In this document: positions 46,564-55,371 of the stretch, piece after piece
Layout of the letters: every line of letters begins with the position of its first letter
How positions within the stretch are numbered: position 1 is the first letter of the stretch
Source of the DNA: Clostridium arbusti SL206
GTDB taxonomy: Bacteria > Bacillota > Clostridia > Clostridiales > Clostridiaceae
DNA length: 64,000 nucleotides
Assembly: GCF_000246895.1 (NCBI RefSeq)
Contig: NZ_BAEV01000002.1
Span: 40,648 to 104,647 of the forward strand
Direction of reading: 5' to 3'
Notes under the pieces: generated by a model
The model's input: the letters and a program-made list of their open reading frames with translations, nothing else
What the model was told of the DNA's origin: nothing
Database searches by the model: none
Made by a program: the position numbers and the translations under genes

Positions 46564-46595
46564 CATAAACTTCCAGTTTCTGTTATGGTGTCAGT
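46564..46595. repeat. Dispersed palindromic repeat, copy D (left half)
   Basis: CATAAACTTCCAGTTTCTGT then TATGGTGTCAG; the right arm is absent. Confidence 0.6.
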
Positions 46596-46932
46596 CCTTA
46601 TGTTGAGGGCTTGCCCGAACTTGTTACTTTCAAAATCAAATCACACAAATTAATATATACCATTGACTTTTGAATAAAAACTTCTTTATCAGAATTACTA
46701 ATCATCCGCCTATTCCCTATATTACTTGATAATATGATAATAATTTTAAAAAGTTATAAATATCTTAGGAGTAGAAAAGTTTCTAGGATATTTTGTGGAT
46801 AATAAAATTATAAACTTGCTAAAATGACAGGTATACGTGAGCATCAAGGTAAATCAGGATCAAAATATTCAAGTATTACATCCGCTTCATTATTACACTC
46901 TAAATTATTTATACCCACAAGAATTCCTCCAA
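46596..46932. other. Degenerate region with a 24-codon frame
   Basis: On the minus strand GTG 46918, with GGAGG seven bases upstream, begins MGINNLECNNEADVILEYFD and stops at 46844. It directly follows the solute-binding tail, so it is probably the stub of the next gene of a lost transporter operon. Otherwise no coding signal. Confidence 0.4.
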
Positions 46933-47079
46933 TTATTTTAAAAAACTTTTATTAAGCCACTTAGATTCATCAGAACTTGGTAAAGTTATACTTTTATCTA
47001 TATCTCCAAAACCTTGTAATATCTTCACCGCATTATTTAATCCTTCTTCATTTACTTTAAGTGACAAATCCCATTGATT
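46933..47079 (-). pseudogene. C-terminal tail of a NitT/TauT solute-binding protein
   Basis: Frame reads NQWDLSLKVNEEGLNNAVKI, LQGFGDIDKS, then KWLNKSFLK and TAA. This is the usual end of NMT1/SsuA-type binding proteins. It is joined out of frame to the dehydratase pseudogene, marking a deletion junction near 47080. Confidence 0.6.
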
Positions 47080-47848
47080 AATTTTTTGTCTCCAGGTGGA
47101 ATCACGCTCCCTGATATAAATATTCTAGCTTCATCCTCATTAAAATCAACATCAATGATAGTATTTGGTTGAATTCCCTTTATCTCAGTTAAAAGATCTT
47201 CTAAAAGATTAAGAAATTCTTTTCTATCAAGATAATATCCTGCCTGAATAACTTCATAAGAATCTTCCCAAGAAATAAGTGAATTTTTTTCAGCTTGATA
47301 ATTATAAATTTCTTTAATTGTATTTCTTGTCTTGTTATATAAATTTATAGCTTCAATAAGCTTTTCATCATCTAACTTAATTCCTGCAAAATCTTCCAAA
47401 CGTTTTGTAAAGTACTCCACTTCTTTCGTGAAATAAGTTTTTGCTTCATCCCAGTGGAAATTTCGTGGCACACCAAGAATAATTACTTTCTTCTTAAAAA
47501 AGAATTCCAAAACCTCTGCTGTACGAAAAGCTTGAAGACAAGTTGCATCAAAAGCTACTAAATCTATATTCTGAATATATGGATCTTTATTCTCTGCAAA
47601 AAGTCCAACAGTTTCACGGACAAATACACAATTTTTAGTGGAAATATATCTTGACCCTAACTCAACTAATCTATCATCTCCACCAGCACCAATTCTTATA
47701 GGAATAATGCCAAGAGCATATATTACTTCTTCAGGTATATTATACCCTGACCATCCAATCACCTTTGCTCCTTCATCTCTTGCCTTCTTAAGCTCCTTTG
47801 GTCTTTCTTCAAGCCTTTTCTTCTTATTTCTAATATTTTAATTGTCAT
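47052..47848 (-). pseudogene. 2-hydroxyacyl-CoA dehydratase-family gene, probably double-cubane cluster protein
   Basis: ATG 47848 (AAAGGAG upstream) gives MTIKILE, then a single-base loss in the A-run at about 47827 shifts the frame to NKKKRLEERPKELKKARDEG and VIGWSGYNIPEEVIYALGII. The body is well conserved, with Cys in STKNCVFVRE and DATCLQAFR, the Fe-S ligands. The gene ends early, at GSVIPPGDKKLI, where the tail of a solute-binding gene is fused. The usual third Cys region is missing. The GGDDRLVELGSRYISTKNC pattern resembles the double-cubane [8Fe-9S] protein branch more than lactyl- or hydroxyglutaryl-CoA dehydratases; that finer assignment is from memory. Non-functional. Confidence 0.7.
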
Positions 47849-48614
47849 TTTTTTTACTCCTTTTATACGTTTTTTCAGCTATAACTGCCGCCCCAATAGC
47901 CCCTACAAGTTGTGGATCTTTTTCTGGTTTAGCTATAGTTATATCCAATACATCCTCCAATGCCTTTCTCATACCTACATTTTTAGCTACTCCTTCTGAA
48001 AACATACCACTTATTCTGTTCGCAATGGCATGATGAATACCTATTATTATGTTTTCGCCTTTCTCTCCTCTAGCTAAAAGTGATACTGTTTCAGATTCTG
48101 CAAATACTGTACAAGTACTACTTACCGGTAATACCTTTGTAGCTTTAAGTGCCAAAGGTCCTAGCTCTTCTAAACTAACTTTAAAAACATTAGACATTAC
48201 TTCAAGAAATCGTCCTGTTCCTGCTGCACATTTATCATTCATAGCAAAATCTGTAACATTTCCATTTTCATCAAGTCTCATTGCTTTATAATCTTGTCCA
48301 CCCATATCTATGATTGTTCTAGTTTTGGGATGAAGATAATGTGCTCCTTTAGCATGACATGTAATTTCAGTTACAGCCTTATCAGCATATGGTGCCGATA
48401 CTCTTCCATATCCAGTACCAACAATATACTTTAAATCTTCTCTTTTTAAACCTGCGTCTTCTAAAGCAAGTTTAAGTCCATTCAATCCATTTTCTTCTGA
48501 ATTAATACCTGTAGGAATTATACTTGATCCTCTTATTTCTCCATTTACAATTATTACAGTTTTTGTACCAAGTGATCCTACATCTACTCCAGCAAAAGCA
48601 ACTACATTTGACAT
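47838..48614 (-). CDS. Acyl-CoA dehydratase activase (BadF/HgdC-type ATPase)
   Basis: 258 residues, intact. ASKHA-fold ATPase with a bridging [4Fe-4S] cluster that injects an electron into a 2-hydroxyacyl-CoA dehydratase or double-cubane protein. ATPase loops FAGVDVGSLGTKTVI and TIIDMGGQDYKAM; cluster Cys in NDKCAAGTGRFLE (about 127) and SSTCTVFAESE (about 166); final GAIGAAVIAEKTYK. GGAGAGATTTTA precedes the ATG. Its stop overlaps the start of the broken dehydratase, so its partner is lost here and it may serve another one or be on its way out. Confidence 0.9.
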   Translation of the reverse strand: MSNVVAFAGVDVGSLGTKTVIIVNGEIRGSSIIPTGINSEENGLNGLKLALEDAGLKREDLKYIVGTGYGRVSAPYADKAVTEITCHAKGAHYLHPKTRTIIDMGGQDYKAMRLDENGNVTDFAMNDKCAAGTGRFLEVMSNVFKVSLEELGPLALKATKVLPVSSTCTVFAESETVSLLARGEKGENIIIGIHHAIANRISGMFSEGVAKNVGMRKALEDVLDITIAKPEKDPQLVGAIGAAVIAEKTYKRSKKNDN

Positions 48615-48662
48615 TAAAATCTCTCCTTTTATTATTTATTATTTATTATTTATAATTAAGCT

Positions 48663-48923
48663 TTAAGCTTTAAATGTTAGCATATTAATAAGAAATGTTG
48701 ACTTTCCACAACCACTTAAACCAACAATTGTTACAAACTCTCCAGGGCTAATATCAATACTTACCATATTTACTGCTTGTGTTAATTCTCACGTTTTATT
48801 ATTTTCATAGTTTACAACAAGATCTCTTACTGATAGTTTTGACTTCTGAACTAAACTCTCATCTAAATTATTATTTATTGGAGAACTGTATCTAGTGTCT
48901 TTAACTTTTCTATACTGAACCAT
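48663..48923 (-). pseudogene. Truncated NitT/TauT ABC ATPase
   Basis: ATG 48923 behind GGGGGA encodes 44 residues (KLSVRDLVVNYENNKT), then in-frame TGA 48791. The frame continues AVNMVSIDISPGEFVTIVGL SGCGKSTFLINML, a Walker A of SsuB/TauB type, and stops right after it. Two lesions, an internal stop and loss of the C-terminal three quarters. Lies immediately upstream of the activase. Confidence 0.75.
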
Positions 48924-49061
48924 GCTCTTTCCCCCATTTTATATTCTAGTAACTCATAAATTTTTAAGATTTAAAATTTGTATGTTTTTAATGCTTAAAT
49001 TCTTATATTTTTTCTATTAAAAAATCGTAAAATAAAATGTATGATATAAAATTTTAATATA

Positions 49062-49117
49062 AAAAGAGGCTCAATATTTCATACTAAATAAATTAATATG
49101 GAATATTGAGCCTCTTA
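49062..49117. terminator. Long hairpin beside the LacI fragment
   Basis: Arms AAGAGGCTCAATATT/AATATTGAGCCTCTT separated by about 26 bases, T/A flanks on both sides. Confidence 0.7.
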
Positions 49118-49622
49118 TATATTAAGTGAGCTTAAATATAAATATTTAATAGAAAATAGCTATAAAAATATTGGTTATCTAGGTAATATGAGTAGGTTTA
49201 GAAACAAAGAAATGCTTATGGGCATAATTACCTGTTTAGAAGATCACAATATTAAAATAAAAAATGAGTTTTTTATAGATATGAGAAATAACTACAAAGA
49301 TAAAATTATTAAATTATTCTACAAAGAGGATAAACCTACTGCAATTATATGTGAAATGGATTTTGCTGCATTAGAACTCATAAAGATTTTATATGATACT
49401 AATATTAAAGTACCAGAAGATGTATCTATTATAGGCACAGAGAATACACAAATTTCATCATTATCCATACCTTCTTTGACTACTGTAGATTTAAATATTG
49501 AGTATTCCTGTGAAGTTGTTATAGATTTATTATTAAAGAAAATTAACACTCCCTGTAAACCTCAAGAAAACATTGCAATATATACTTCTTTAATTAAAAG
49601 AGATTCTGTAAGAAAAATTTAA
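49104..49622 (+). pseudogene. LacI-family regulator, C-terminal part only
   Basis: The effector domain is recognisable: KYLIENSYKNIGYLGNMSRF RNKEMLMG, then PTAIICEMDFAALELIKIL and IKVPEDVSIIGTENT, ending SLIKRDSVRKI. The helix-turn-helix and first half of the ligand domain are missing; homology begins immediately after the preceding hairpin. An internal ATG at 49188 lacks a ribosome binding site. A remnant of the regulator of a sugar locus. Confidence 0.75.
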
Positions 49623-49639
49623 TTCTATATATTTTTGAG

Positions 49640-49688
49640 AGGGGCTGCCGCATTAGCATATTTTTTTATGCTAATGCGACAGCCCCTA
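49640..49688. terminator. Strong terminator
   Basis: GGGGCTGCCGCATTAGCATA pairs with TATGCTAATGCGACAGCCCC (one mismatch) around a T7 loop. Separates the LacI remnant from the sugar operon end. Confidence 0.9.
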
Positions 49689-49721
49689 CTAGATTCTATT
49701 CCATCACTCTCTGGATATATA

Positions 49722-50399
49722 CTATCTTTTATTTACTAATGAATCAGGAACGCTTTCCTTTCCCTGACCGTAATAATCAAATATTCTAATCGCCTGCTCA
49801 ATCTGAGCATCAGTCATCATAGCAACATCATTGCTCATAGACTTAGCTATGCAGTAAGTTTGCGCAGCCTCTTCTAAATAAATACAAGAATATAAAGCTT
49901 GTTTTAATGAGTTACCTACTGCAATTACACCATGATGTTTTAAAATTACAGCAAGTTTTCCTTTTAGATTTTCAACTGCTTCTATACCCATTTGTTCACT
50001 TGCAGCTGATGAAAAAGGGCATACATTAACTGAGCCTTTTGTTGCATTGGCAAGAGTAGTTAAATTGCATTTAAATTCGTCCTGAACTAAGCCTAATGCA
50101 GTTGCATAAGGTTGGTGTGTATGAATAACAGCCTTAACCGCTGGCATATTATTGTAGATATATAGAAGTGCCTTTGTATCCACTGATGCCTTTCTATTTC
50201 CCTCAATAACTATTCCAGATAAGTCCATTAAAATAATATCATCTATTACTAAGTCCTCATATATCATTCCTGAAGGAGTTACTAAAACTCTGTCTTCATC
50301 AACCTTGCAACTTACATTTCCTCCTGAAAGTGCAATTAGTCCATATCTATCAAGCTTCATACCTGCCTTAATGACTTCTTCTTTTTCTTTTTTATACAT
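49722..50399 (-). CDS. Class II aldolase, L-fuculose-phosphate aldolase type
   Basis: Zn-dependent aldolase/epimerase of the AraD/FucA fold, 225 residues. Motifs: GLIALSGGNVSCKV, VTPSGMIYEDL, the metal site VIHTHQPYATAL and KHHGVIAVGNS. Such enzymes cleave sugar-1-phosphates into dihydroxyacetone phosphate and an aldehyde. ATG 50399 is eight bases after AAAGGAG and overlaps the end of the upstream membrane gene. Last gene of the PTS operon, where it may process the imported phosphosugar. FucA, RhaD and AraD cannot be separated by eye. Confidence 0.85.
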   Translation of the reverse strand: MYKKEKEEVIKAGMKLDRYGLIALSGGNVSCKVDEDRVLVTPSGMIYEDLVIDDIILMDLSGIVIEGNRKASVDTKALLYIYNNMPAVKAVIHTHQPYATALGLVQDEFKCNLTTLANATKGSVNVCPFSSAASEQMGIEAVENLKGKLAVILKHHGVIAVGNSLKQALYSCIYLEEAAQTYCIAKSMSNDVAMMTDAQIEQAIRIFDYYGQGKESVPDSLVNKR

Positions 50400-50895
50400 C
50401 TTTCTTTCTCCTTTCCTCATGCATTGCATTATTCTTTTTTATATTTGCTTTCAGAGAATTAGGGTGTACAATTTCCTCGACTTCCAAAAGACTTTTCCCT
50501 AAATTTTTATAGTCATTATATGCTTTTAAATCTATCCAGTACCTTCCCTTAAATAACGAAGCCTTATTCACTCTTATATACATTTTTGCTGCCAATTGTT
50601 GTTCTTTAATCTTAAAACCTTTTAAATCTTTTCTATAGTAAACATGAGATTTGTGGAAAGCTGAAAAGCTTATTATATTGTTGTCTATTACTATCTTTTC
50701 AGGATAACTGACAGCCATAAAATTAGTGATTATTGTGTATGCACATAAAAAACATATAAGCATCCATAGATATTTCATAGATGAGCCTCTGCTTATGTTA
50801 TAAATTCCAAATACAAATACAATTGCTGCTAGAACTCCAGCATAAAGCACTCTGATTAAAAATATTTTTTTATTAAATAAATATTCTTTACTCAT
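50392..50895 (-). CDS. Two-helix membrane protein of the PTS operon
   Basis: 167 residues: short cytoplasmic start, two membrane helices (about 12-34 and 40-62), then a soluble domain resembling a PH-like/YcxB fold (YPEKIVIDNNIISFSAF... YRKDLKGFKIKEQQ). Not recognised. GGAGGAAAC precedes the ATG. It overlaps the aldolase gene by 8 bases and follows the PTS IIC gene by 40, so it is co-transcribed; its role in sugar use is unknown. Confidence 0.65.
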   Translation of the reverse strand: MSKEYLFNKKIFLIRVLYAGVLAAIVFVFGIYNISRGSSMKYLWMLICFLCAYTIITNFMAVSYPEKIVIDNNIISFSAFHKSHVYYRKDLKGFKIKEQQLAAKMYIRVNKASLFKGRYWIDLKAYNDYKNLGKSLLEVEEIVHPNSLKANIKKNNAMHEERRKKDV

Positions 50896-50934
50896 GTTTC
50901 CTCCACCATTCCTTAAAAGACTAAAGTATTTATA

Positions 50935-52296
50935 TTATTCAGCCTGATTTAGTTCTATAGCTTCCTTTAATATTCTCCTTCTATTAATTAATGCTAATCC
51001 TACAGCAATAACTGCGACTATACCCATTCCAATCCATCCAAAATTATTTAAACGTACAATTACCCAAGTTAAAGGATTTGCGCCATCACAGATACTTGAG
51101 ATCTGTGTAGCACCTGAAGGCATTGTATATTTAGCATTGATAGCTGCAGTAGTTATTAATGGAGCTAAATTAGTAGAAATCAGTAAACCAGCCGCTAATA
51201 CAACAACACCGTTTATTAAAGCTCTGAATCCATTACCATTAACTAAAGGTGTAATCAAAACGAACATCCATGGTATAACTGCTAAATCTGCAAATGGAAG
51301 AACCTTATTTCCAGGAAGGATCACAGCCATAAATACTGTTAGAGGTACTAATATAAGCGATACAGAAAGTGTTAAAGGGTGTCCTACCCCAATTGCTGAA
51401 TCAAGACCTATAAACATCTTTCCTCTATTAGAAAACTTCTTATTTATAAATTCAGAAGCAGCATCAGAAATTGGAAGTAAGCCTTCCATTAATAGAGAAG
51501 CCATCCTAGGAATAAGAACTAATACAGCTCCCATGGTAATTCCAAGTTTAAGCACATCGCCAAAGCCATAACCTGCTACAATACCTATAATAGCTCCTAA
51601 AGCAGTACCTATAATTATTGGTTCTCCAAATACACCAAATCTTTGCTGTACCTTTTCCATGTTAATATCTATATCTCTAACACCAGGGATTAAATCAATA
51701 ATCTTATTTATTACTATAGCTATTGGTGCATATGCTCCTGTAAATCCATGAGGAAGTGATACGCCTGGTAAGCCTAGAGTTTTCTCAACTCCTGGAGCTG
51801 TATAATCACCAATCACCATGATTATTACCATATTTAGAACAGCAGCCACTAAACCCATAGTCTGGCTTCCAGTTACTATAGCGACAAGTGCTCCGGTAAA
51901 TGCAAAGTGCCAATAATCCCAAATATCAACATCTACTGTCTGTGTTGTATTAGTTACTAACATTACAATGTTTACAAGCAAACAAACTGGTATTATTACC
52001 ATGCCTACAGTTGATGCAAATGCAACAGCAGCAGCTGCTGGCCATCCAACATCAATTACAGATAATGATAGTCCAAAACGTTTAATCATCTGTTCTACTG
52101 CAGGTCCTAAATTAGTCGACAGTGCCCCAATTACCAGATTTAAGCCTATAAATCCAACGCCTACTGTTAATCCAGCTCTTAATGATTTACCTTTTTCTGT
52201 TCCTAAAATTATTCCAAAAATACAAATTATAATTGGCATCATGACTACTGCACCTAAGCTCTGTATAAAATTAAAGAAATTTAATATATATGACAT
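50935..52296 (-). CDS. PTS galactitol-type IIC component
   Basis: Membrane permease of the phosphotransferase system, Gat family, 453 residues with about eleven helices. Family blocks: GVGFIGLNLVIG, DVGWPAAAAVAFAS, GLPGVSLPHGFTGAYAPI, LDSAIGVGHPLT and ATQISSICDGANPLTW. ATG 52296 chosen for GAGGTGG just upstream. Works with the IIB (next gene) and the IIA (54896). The true substrate may be another polyol or a sugar. Confidence 0.9.
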   Translation of the reverse strand: MSYILNFFNFIQSLGAVVMMPIIICIFGIILGTEKGKSLRAGLTVGVGFIGLNLVIGALSTNLGPAVEQMIKRFGLSLSVIDVGWPAAAAVAFASTVGMVIIPVCLLVNIVMLVTNTTQTVDVDIWDYWHFAFTGALVAIVTGSQTMGLVAAVLNMVIIMVIGDYTAPGVEKTLGLPGVSLPHGFTGAYAPIAIVINKIIDLIPGVRDIDINMEKVQQRFGVFGEPIIIGTALGAIIGIVAGYGFGDVLKLGITMGAVLVLIPRMASLLMEGLLPISDAASEFINKKFSNRGKMFIGLDSAIGVGHPLTLSVSLILVPLTVFMAVILPGNKVLPFADLAVIPWMFVLITPLVNGNGFRALINGVVVLAAGLLISTNLAPLITTAAINAKYTMPSGATQISSICDGANPLTWVIVRLNNFGWIGMGIVAVIAVGLALINRRRILKEAIELNQAE

Positions 52297-52314
52297 AATT
52301 TCCACCTCACTTAA

Positions 52315-52596
52315 TTATTTCATGAGCTCCAATATTTCCTTAGTTATTTTATCAACTCCAACTCCTGTCAAGAAACATATACCATTTATAAATGGACATT
52401 TAACTCCATTTGGTTTCATAGTTGTTGCAATAACAAAGTCAAAATCAGTTGATTTAGATGGTACCTCAGCTATCTTACACTGATCCACCTTATATTGTCC
52501 TTTATAACCGTTATCATCTAATATTTTTTCCACCTTTACTCTTGCTGCTGTAGAAGTACAAACTCCTGCTCCACATGCCAATAATATTCTTTTCAT
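52315..52596 (-). CDS. PTS galactitol-type IIB component
   Basis: 93 residues. Phosphorylated Cys in the loop ILLACGAGVCTSTAAR (Cys8). AAGGAAAG precedes the ATG. It accepts phosphate from IIA and passes it to sugar in IIC, which starts 19 bases downstream. Confidence 0.93.
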   Translation of the reverse strand: MKRILLACGAGVCTSTAARVKVEKILDDNGYKGQYKVDQCKIAEVPSKSTDFDFVIATTMKPNGVKCPFINGICFLTGVGVDKITKEILELMK

Positions 52597-52703
52597 TTAG
52601 TATCACTTTCCTTTCTATTTATATATTTTAAATATTGTTCAATCACAATCCAGTAATCGTTTTCAAATTTCTGTCTGCTTATTCTTAGAATTATTTAATT
52701 TAG

Positions 52704-52753
52704 TTGAGGAAATCTCACAATTAAGTTTTTATAATTGTAGATAATTTCCTCAA
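52704..52753 (-). promoter_or_regulatory. Intra-operon hairpin
   Basis: TTGAGGAAAT/ATTTCCTCAA plus inner ACAATTA/TAATTGT, in the 198-bp gap between yjbQ and the IIB gene. No T-tail on the minus strand strong enough to call a full terminator. Likely a partial terminator or RNA-processing site that sets IIB/IIC expression apart from the upstream genes. Confidence 0.5.
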
Positions 52754-52794
52754 AGGTTAATAAGCATTATTTCAATTATAAAATACTTTAAAAT

Positions 52795-53310
52795 CTATTC
52801 ACCTAAAATCTGAACTTTGCAGTGTCTATCTCTTACTCTGTTCTGATCCCAATCAACAAAGTAAATGTAGCCAACTCCACCAATTTGAAGCTTTGAATCC
52901 TGAATAATAAATGTTTCACTGGAGCCAATAAAAGTTCCTTTTAAATGAGCTTCTGTATTTAATAATGCTCTGTGGTCGCTGTCTGGAACATATTCTGCAC
53001 TTAAGGTATCACCAAATGCAGTATGTTCTGGACCTGGATGATAGTATTGACCATCACTTAAGCATCTAGGAAGAATCTTTTCAAATGTATTATTCAGATC
53101 AACCTGAAGGTATTCATCTCCAGTATAATTTCTATCATGAGAGTATTCCTCAAAGAATACCGAACATGTTGTATGTGGTGAAACTACTACACATATTCCA
53201 TTCTTAACGCCACTTTTAGCTACAATTTCTCTTATTTTATTTGTAATTTCAAAATATGAAACTCTGTTTCCATTTGATCTTAAAATTAATTCATCATTAT
53301 AAACTACCAT
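52795..53310 (-). CDS. YjbQ/UPF0047 family protein
   Basis: 171 residues. Conserved blocks GICVVVSPHTTCSVFFEEY, the His-rich metal region (YYHPGPEHTAFGD and DHRALLNTEAHLKGTFIGSS) and an end that is beta-rich. Members have been tied to weak thiamine-phosphate synthase activity, but the physiological role is open. Its place inside a sugar operon, between a triosephosphate isomerase and the PTS IIB gene, suggests a metabolic role here. GGAGAATTGAC precedes the ATG. Confidence 0.85.
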   Translation of the reverse strand: MVVYNDELILRSNGNRVSYFEITNKIREIVAKSGVKNGICVVVSPHTTCSVFFEEYSHDRNYTGDEYLQVDLNNTFEKILPRCLSDGQYYHPGPEHTAFGDTLSAEYVPDSDHRALLNTEAHLKGTFIGSSETFIIQDSKLQIGGVGYIYFVDWDQNRVRDRHCKVQILGE

Positions 53311-53332
53311 GTCAATTCTCCTTTATATTATA

Positions 53333-54019
53333 TTATTTTTTATTTTTAGCTTGAGCAATTGCCTGTATCATTTCTTCTAATCTTTTTGATTTATCTGGAG
53401 CATTAAGTATTCCACTTGTTGCACCAGTTCCATCAGCACCATTAATTATTGTCTGGTAAACATCCTCACCAGAACTTATTCCAGCCGCCTGCATAACTAA
53501 AACGTTTTCATTAATTTCTTTTATCTTAGTTGTAGTCTCAGTTATATAGTCATAACTGCTAGTCTTTCCGGTTCCAATTAAATCAGTAGGTTCACATAAT
53601 AATATATCAGGATCTAACTTAGCAATAGCTATAGCTTCTTCTAAAGAATCTGCACAAACGACAGTAATAATTTCCAGTTCTTTTGCTCTTTTAATGGTCT
53701 TTACTAAATCAGTTAATTTGAGAGAATGCTCTGCATGATTTAAAAACACTGCTTCAATGCCAGCTGCCTTTAATGATTCAGGTAACGCATACCCCATTCC
53801 ACGTCCTGGAACTAATGAATCCATATGCTGAGCTGTTACTTTAAGGTTCTTTGTATTTGCCCTGATGTTAGCTAAATCTGCAAAAGGTGCAGTAAAGAAT
53901 ATCTCTATGCCGTACTTCTCAGCAAGATTGTCTGCAACCAGTGCAAGTTGTAAACTTTCTTCTCCATATAAATATGATTTTGGATTAACTATAAAAAATG
54001 GTATCCCTATTTTTCTCAT
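53333..54019 (-). CDS. Triosephosphate isomerase family protein
   Basis: 228 residues, the short form. Conserved: FIVNPKSYLYGEE, catalytic His in VFLNHAEHSLKL, catalytic Glu in LLCEPTDLIGTGK, phosphate loop AAGISSGEDVYQTIINGADG TGATSG. Converts dihydroxyacetone phosphate and glyceraldehyde-3-phosphate. Usual Lys at the start is KS here. It is distinct from the glycolytic tpiA type and belongs with operon-specific isomerases. GGAGGTGAG precedes the ATG; 12 bases after the aldolase. Confidence 0.87.
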   Translation of the reverse strand: MRKIGIPFFIVNPKSYLYGEESLQLALVADNLAEKYGIEIFFTAPFADLANIRANTKNLKVTAQHMDSLVPGRGMGYALPESLKAAGIEAVFLNHAEHSLKLTDLVKTIKRAKELEIITVVCADSLEEAIAIAKLDPDILLCEPTDLIGTGKTSSYDYITETTTKIKEINENVLVMQAAGISSGEDVYQTIINGADGTGATSGILNAPDKSKRLEEMIQAIAQAKNKK

Positions 54020-54031
54020 TTTCTCACCTCC

Positions 54032-54868
54032 TTATTTGAATTTTTTTGTCTGAAATACACCATAATAATGTTCTAAGCATTCTTTCATACCTTCCATTTG
54101 TGCATCCCGTAATTCATAATAATCCTTGGATTTAGTACTTTGTGATTTATTAAATGCAGCAATCACTAAATCAGTATAAATATTTATCTTACTTATTCCT
54201 TCAGTAGCACATCTTCCAAGATTATCATCTCCTGATGATGAACCTCCGTGAAGTACCAACGGGGTATTTACAGCATTTCTAATTTCTTTTAATCTATCAA
54301 AATCTATAACAGGCTTTCCTTTGTAAACTCCATGAGCAGTTCCTATAGACACTGCCAGAGAGTCTACATTTGTAAGTTCAACAAATTTCTTTGCTTCTTC
54401 AACAGTAGTATAAATACTTTCGCTGTTATCATTACTTCTATGATCCTCGCCATTACCAACATGACCAATTTCAGCTTCTACTACTACTCCTTTTAGATGA
54501 GCATACTCAACAATTTCTCTTGTCTTTTTAACATTATCCTCAAAGGAATCCATAGAAGCATCTATCATTATTGATTTAAATCCTTCATTTATAGCTCTGA
54601 TTATTAATTCTTTAGTAGTACCGTGATCAAGATGTAATACTGCTGGAATCTTAGTCTTTTCGCCATAGTATTTACCTAAATATAATGCCTCATCAAAGGA
54701 TAAGAAGTTCTTATGGGCTTCTGCATATGCTAAAATAACTGGTAGATTTAATTTTTCTGCAACTTCTATATAGGCTTTAATAGAATTTTGATCTACAAAA
54801 TCTGGTGATGGTATGGCAAAATTATTTTTTCTTGCTACCTTAAATAATTCTTTTGATGAAACTAACAT
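54032..54868 (-). CDS. Class II fructose/tagatose-bisphosphate aldolase (GatY/KbaY type)
   Basis: Zn aldolase, 278 residues. Zn ligand region VLHLDHGTTKELI, EAEIGHVGNGEDH, GTAHGVYKG, and LVLHGGSSSGDD close to the usual LVLHGGSG. It splits a ketose bisphosphate, or a monophosphate in some relatives, into dihydroxyacetone phosphate and an aldehyde. GGAGATGATTTT precedes the ATG. Sits between PTS IIA and the isomerase in the operon. The exact sugar is unknown. Confidence 0.88.
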   Translation of the reverse strand: MLVSSKELFKVARKNNFAIPSPDFVDQNSIKAYIEVAEKLNLPVILAYAEAHKNFLSFDEALYLGKYYGEKTKIPAVLHLDHGTTKELIIRAINEGFKSIMIDASMDSFEDNVKKTREIVEYAHLKGVVVEAEIGHVGNGEDHRSNDNSESIYTTVEEAKKFVELTNVDSLAVSIGTAHGVYKGKPVIDFDRLKEIRNAVNTPLVLHGGSSSGDDNLGRCATEGISKINIYTDLVIAAFNKSQSTKSKDYYELRDAQMEGMKECLEHYYGVFQTKKFK

Positions 54869-54895
54869 AAAATCATCTCCTAAAAAAATTAATTA

Positions 54896-55351
54896 TTAAT
54901 CAATATTAGCTTTTTTCATTATGTTCTTAAACTCATAAATATTTTTACAAGCTATAACATTTTTTAATAATACTTCATCTTGAAATAATGCAATAAGCTT
55001 CTGAAGCATTTCAATTTGCTGCTCTGATTTTAATAATCCAAGCATAAAAATGGTATTTACCTCTATTCCATGCTTATCATCTACCATGTCTTTAAAAATT
55101 ACTGGTTCTTTTAAAGACATAAATCCAATCTGAGGCTTAATTATATGAATTCCATCGGTATGAGGAATAGCTACACCTATTCCATTTATGTTTAAACCAG
55201 TTGGGTAACCTTTCTCTCTATCAATAACAGCCTGGAAAAATGTGTCCTTCACAAGACCTTTTGTTAAAAATTCATCTGCTAATTTTTTTAGGGCATCTTC
55301 CTTGTTATTGTAGGATTGATTAAAAAAAGCAATTTCTTCACTAAAAAACAT
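54896..55351 (-). CDS. PTS IIA component, fructose/galactitol type
   Basis: 151 residues, EIIA-Fru/Mtl fold. Phosphorylated His in GVAIPHTDGIHI (about 64), preceded by EKGYPTGLNING. Accepts phosphate from HPr. GGAGGTATTTAA precedes the ATG; 20 bases after the regulator gene. Confidence 0.93.
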   Translation of the reverse strand: MFFSEEIAFFNQSYNNKEDALKKLADEFLTKGLVKDTFFQAVIDREKGYPTGLNINGIGVAIPHTDGIHIIKPQIGFMSLKEPVIFKDMVDDKHGIEVNTIFMLGLLKSEQQIEMLQKLIALFQDEVLLKNVIACKNIYEFKNIMKKANID

Positions 55352-55371
55352 ATTTAAATACCTCCAATCTT

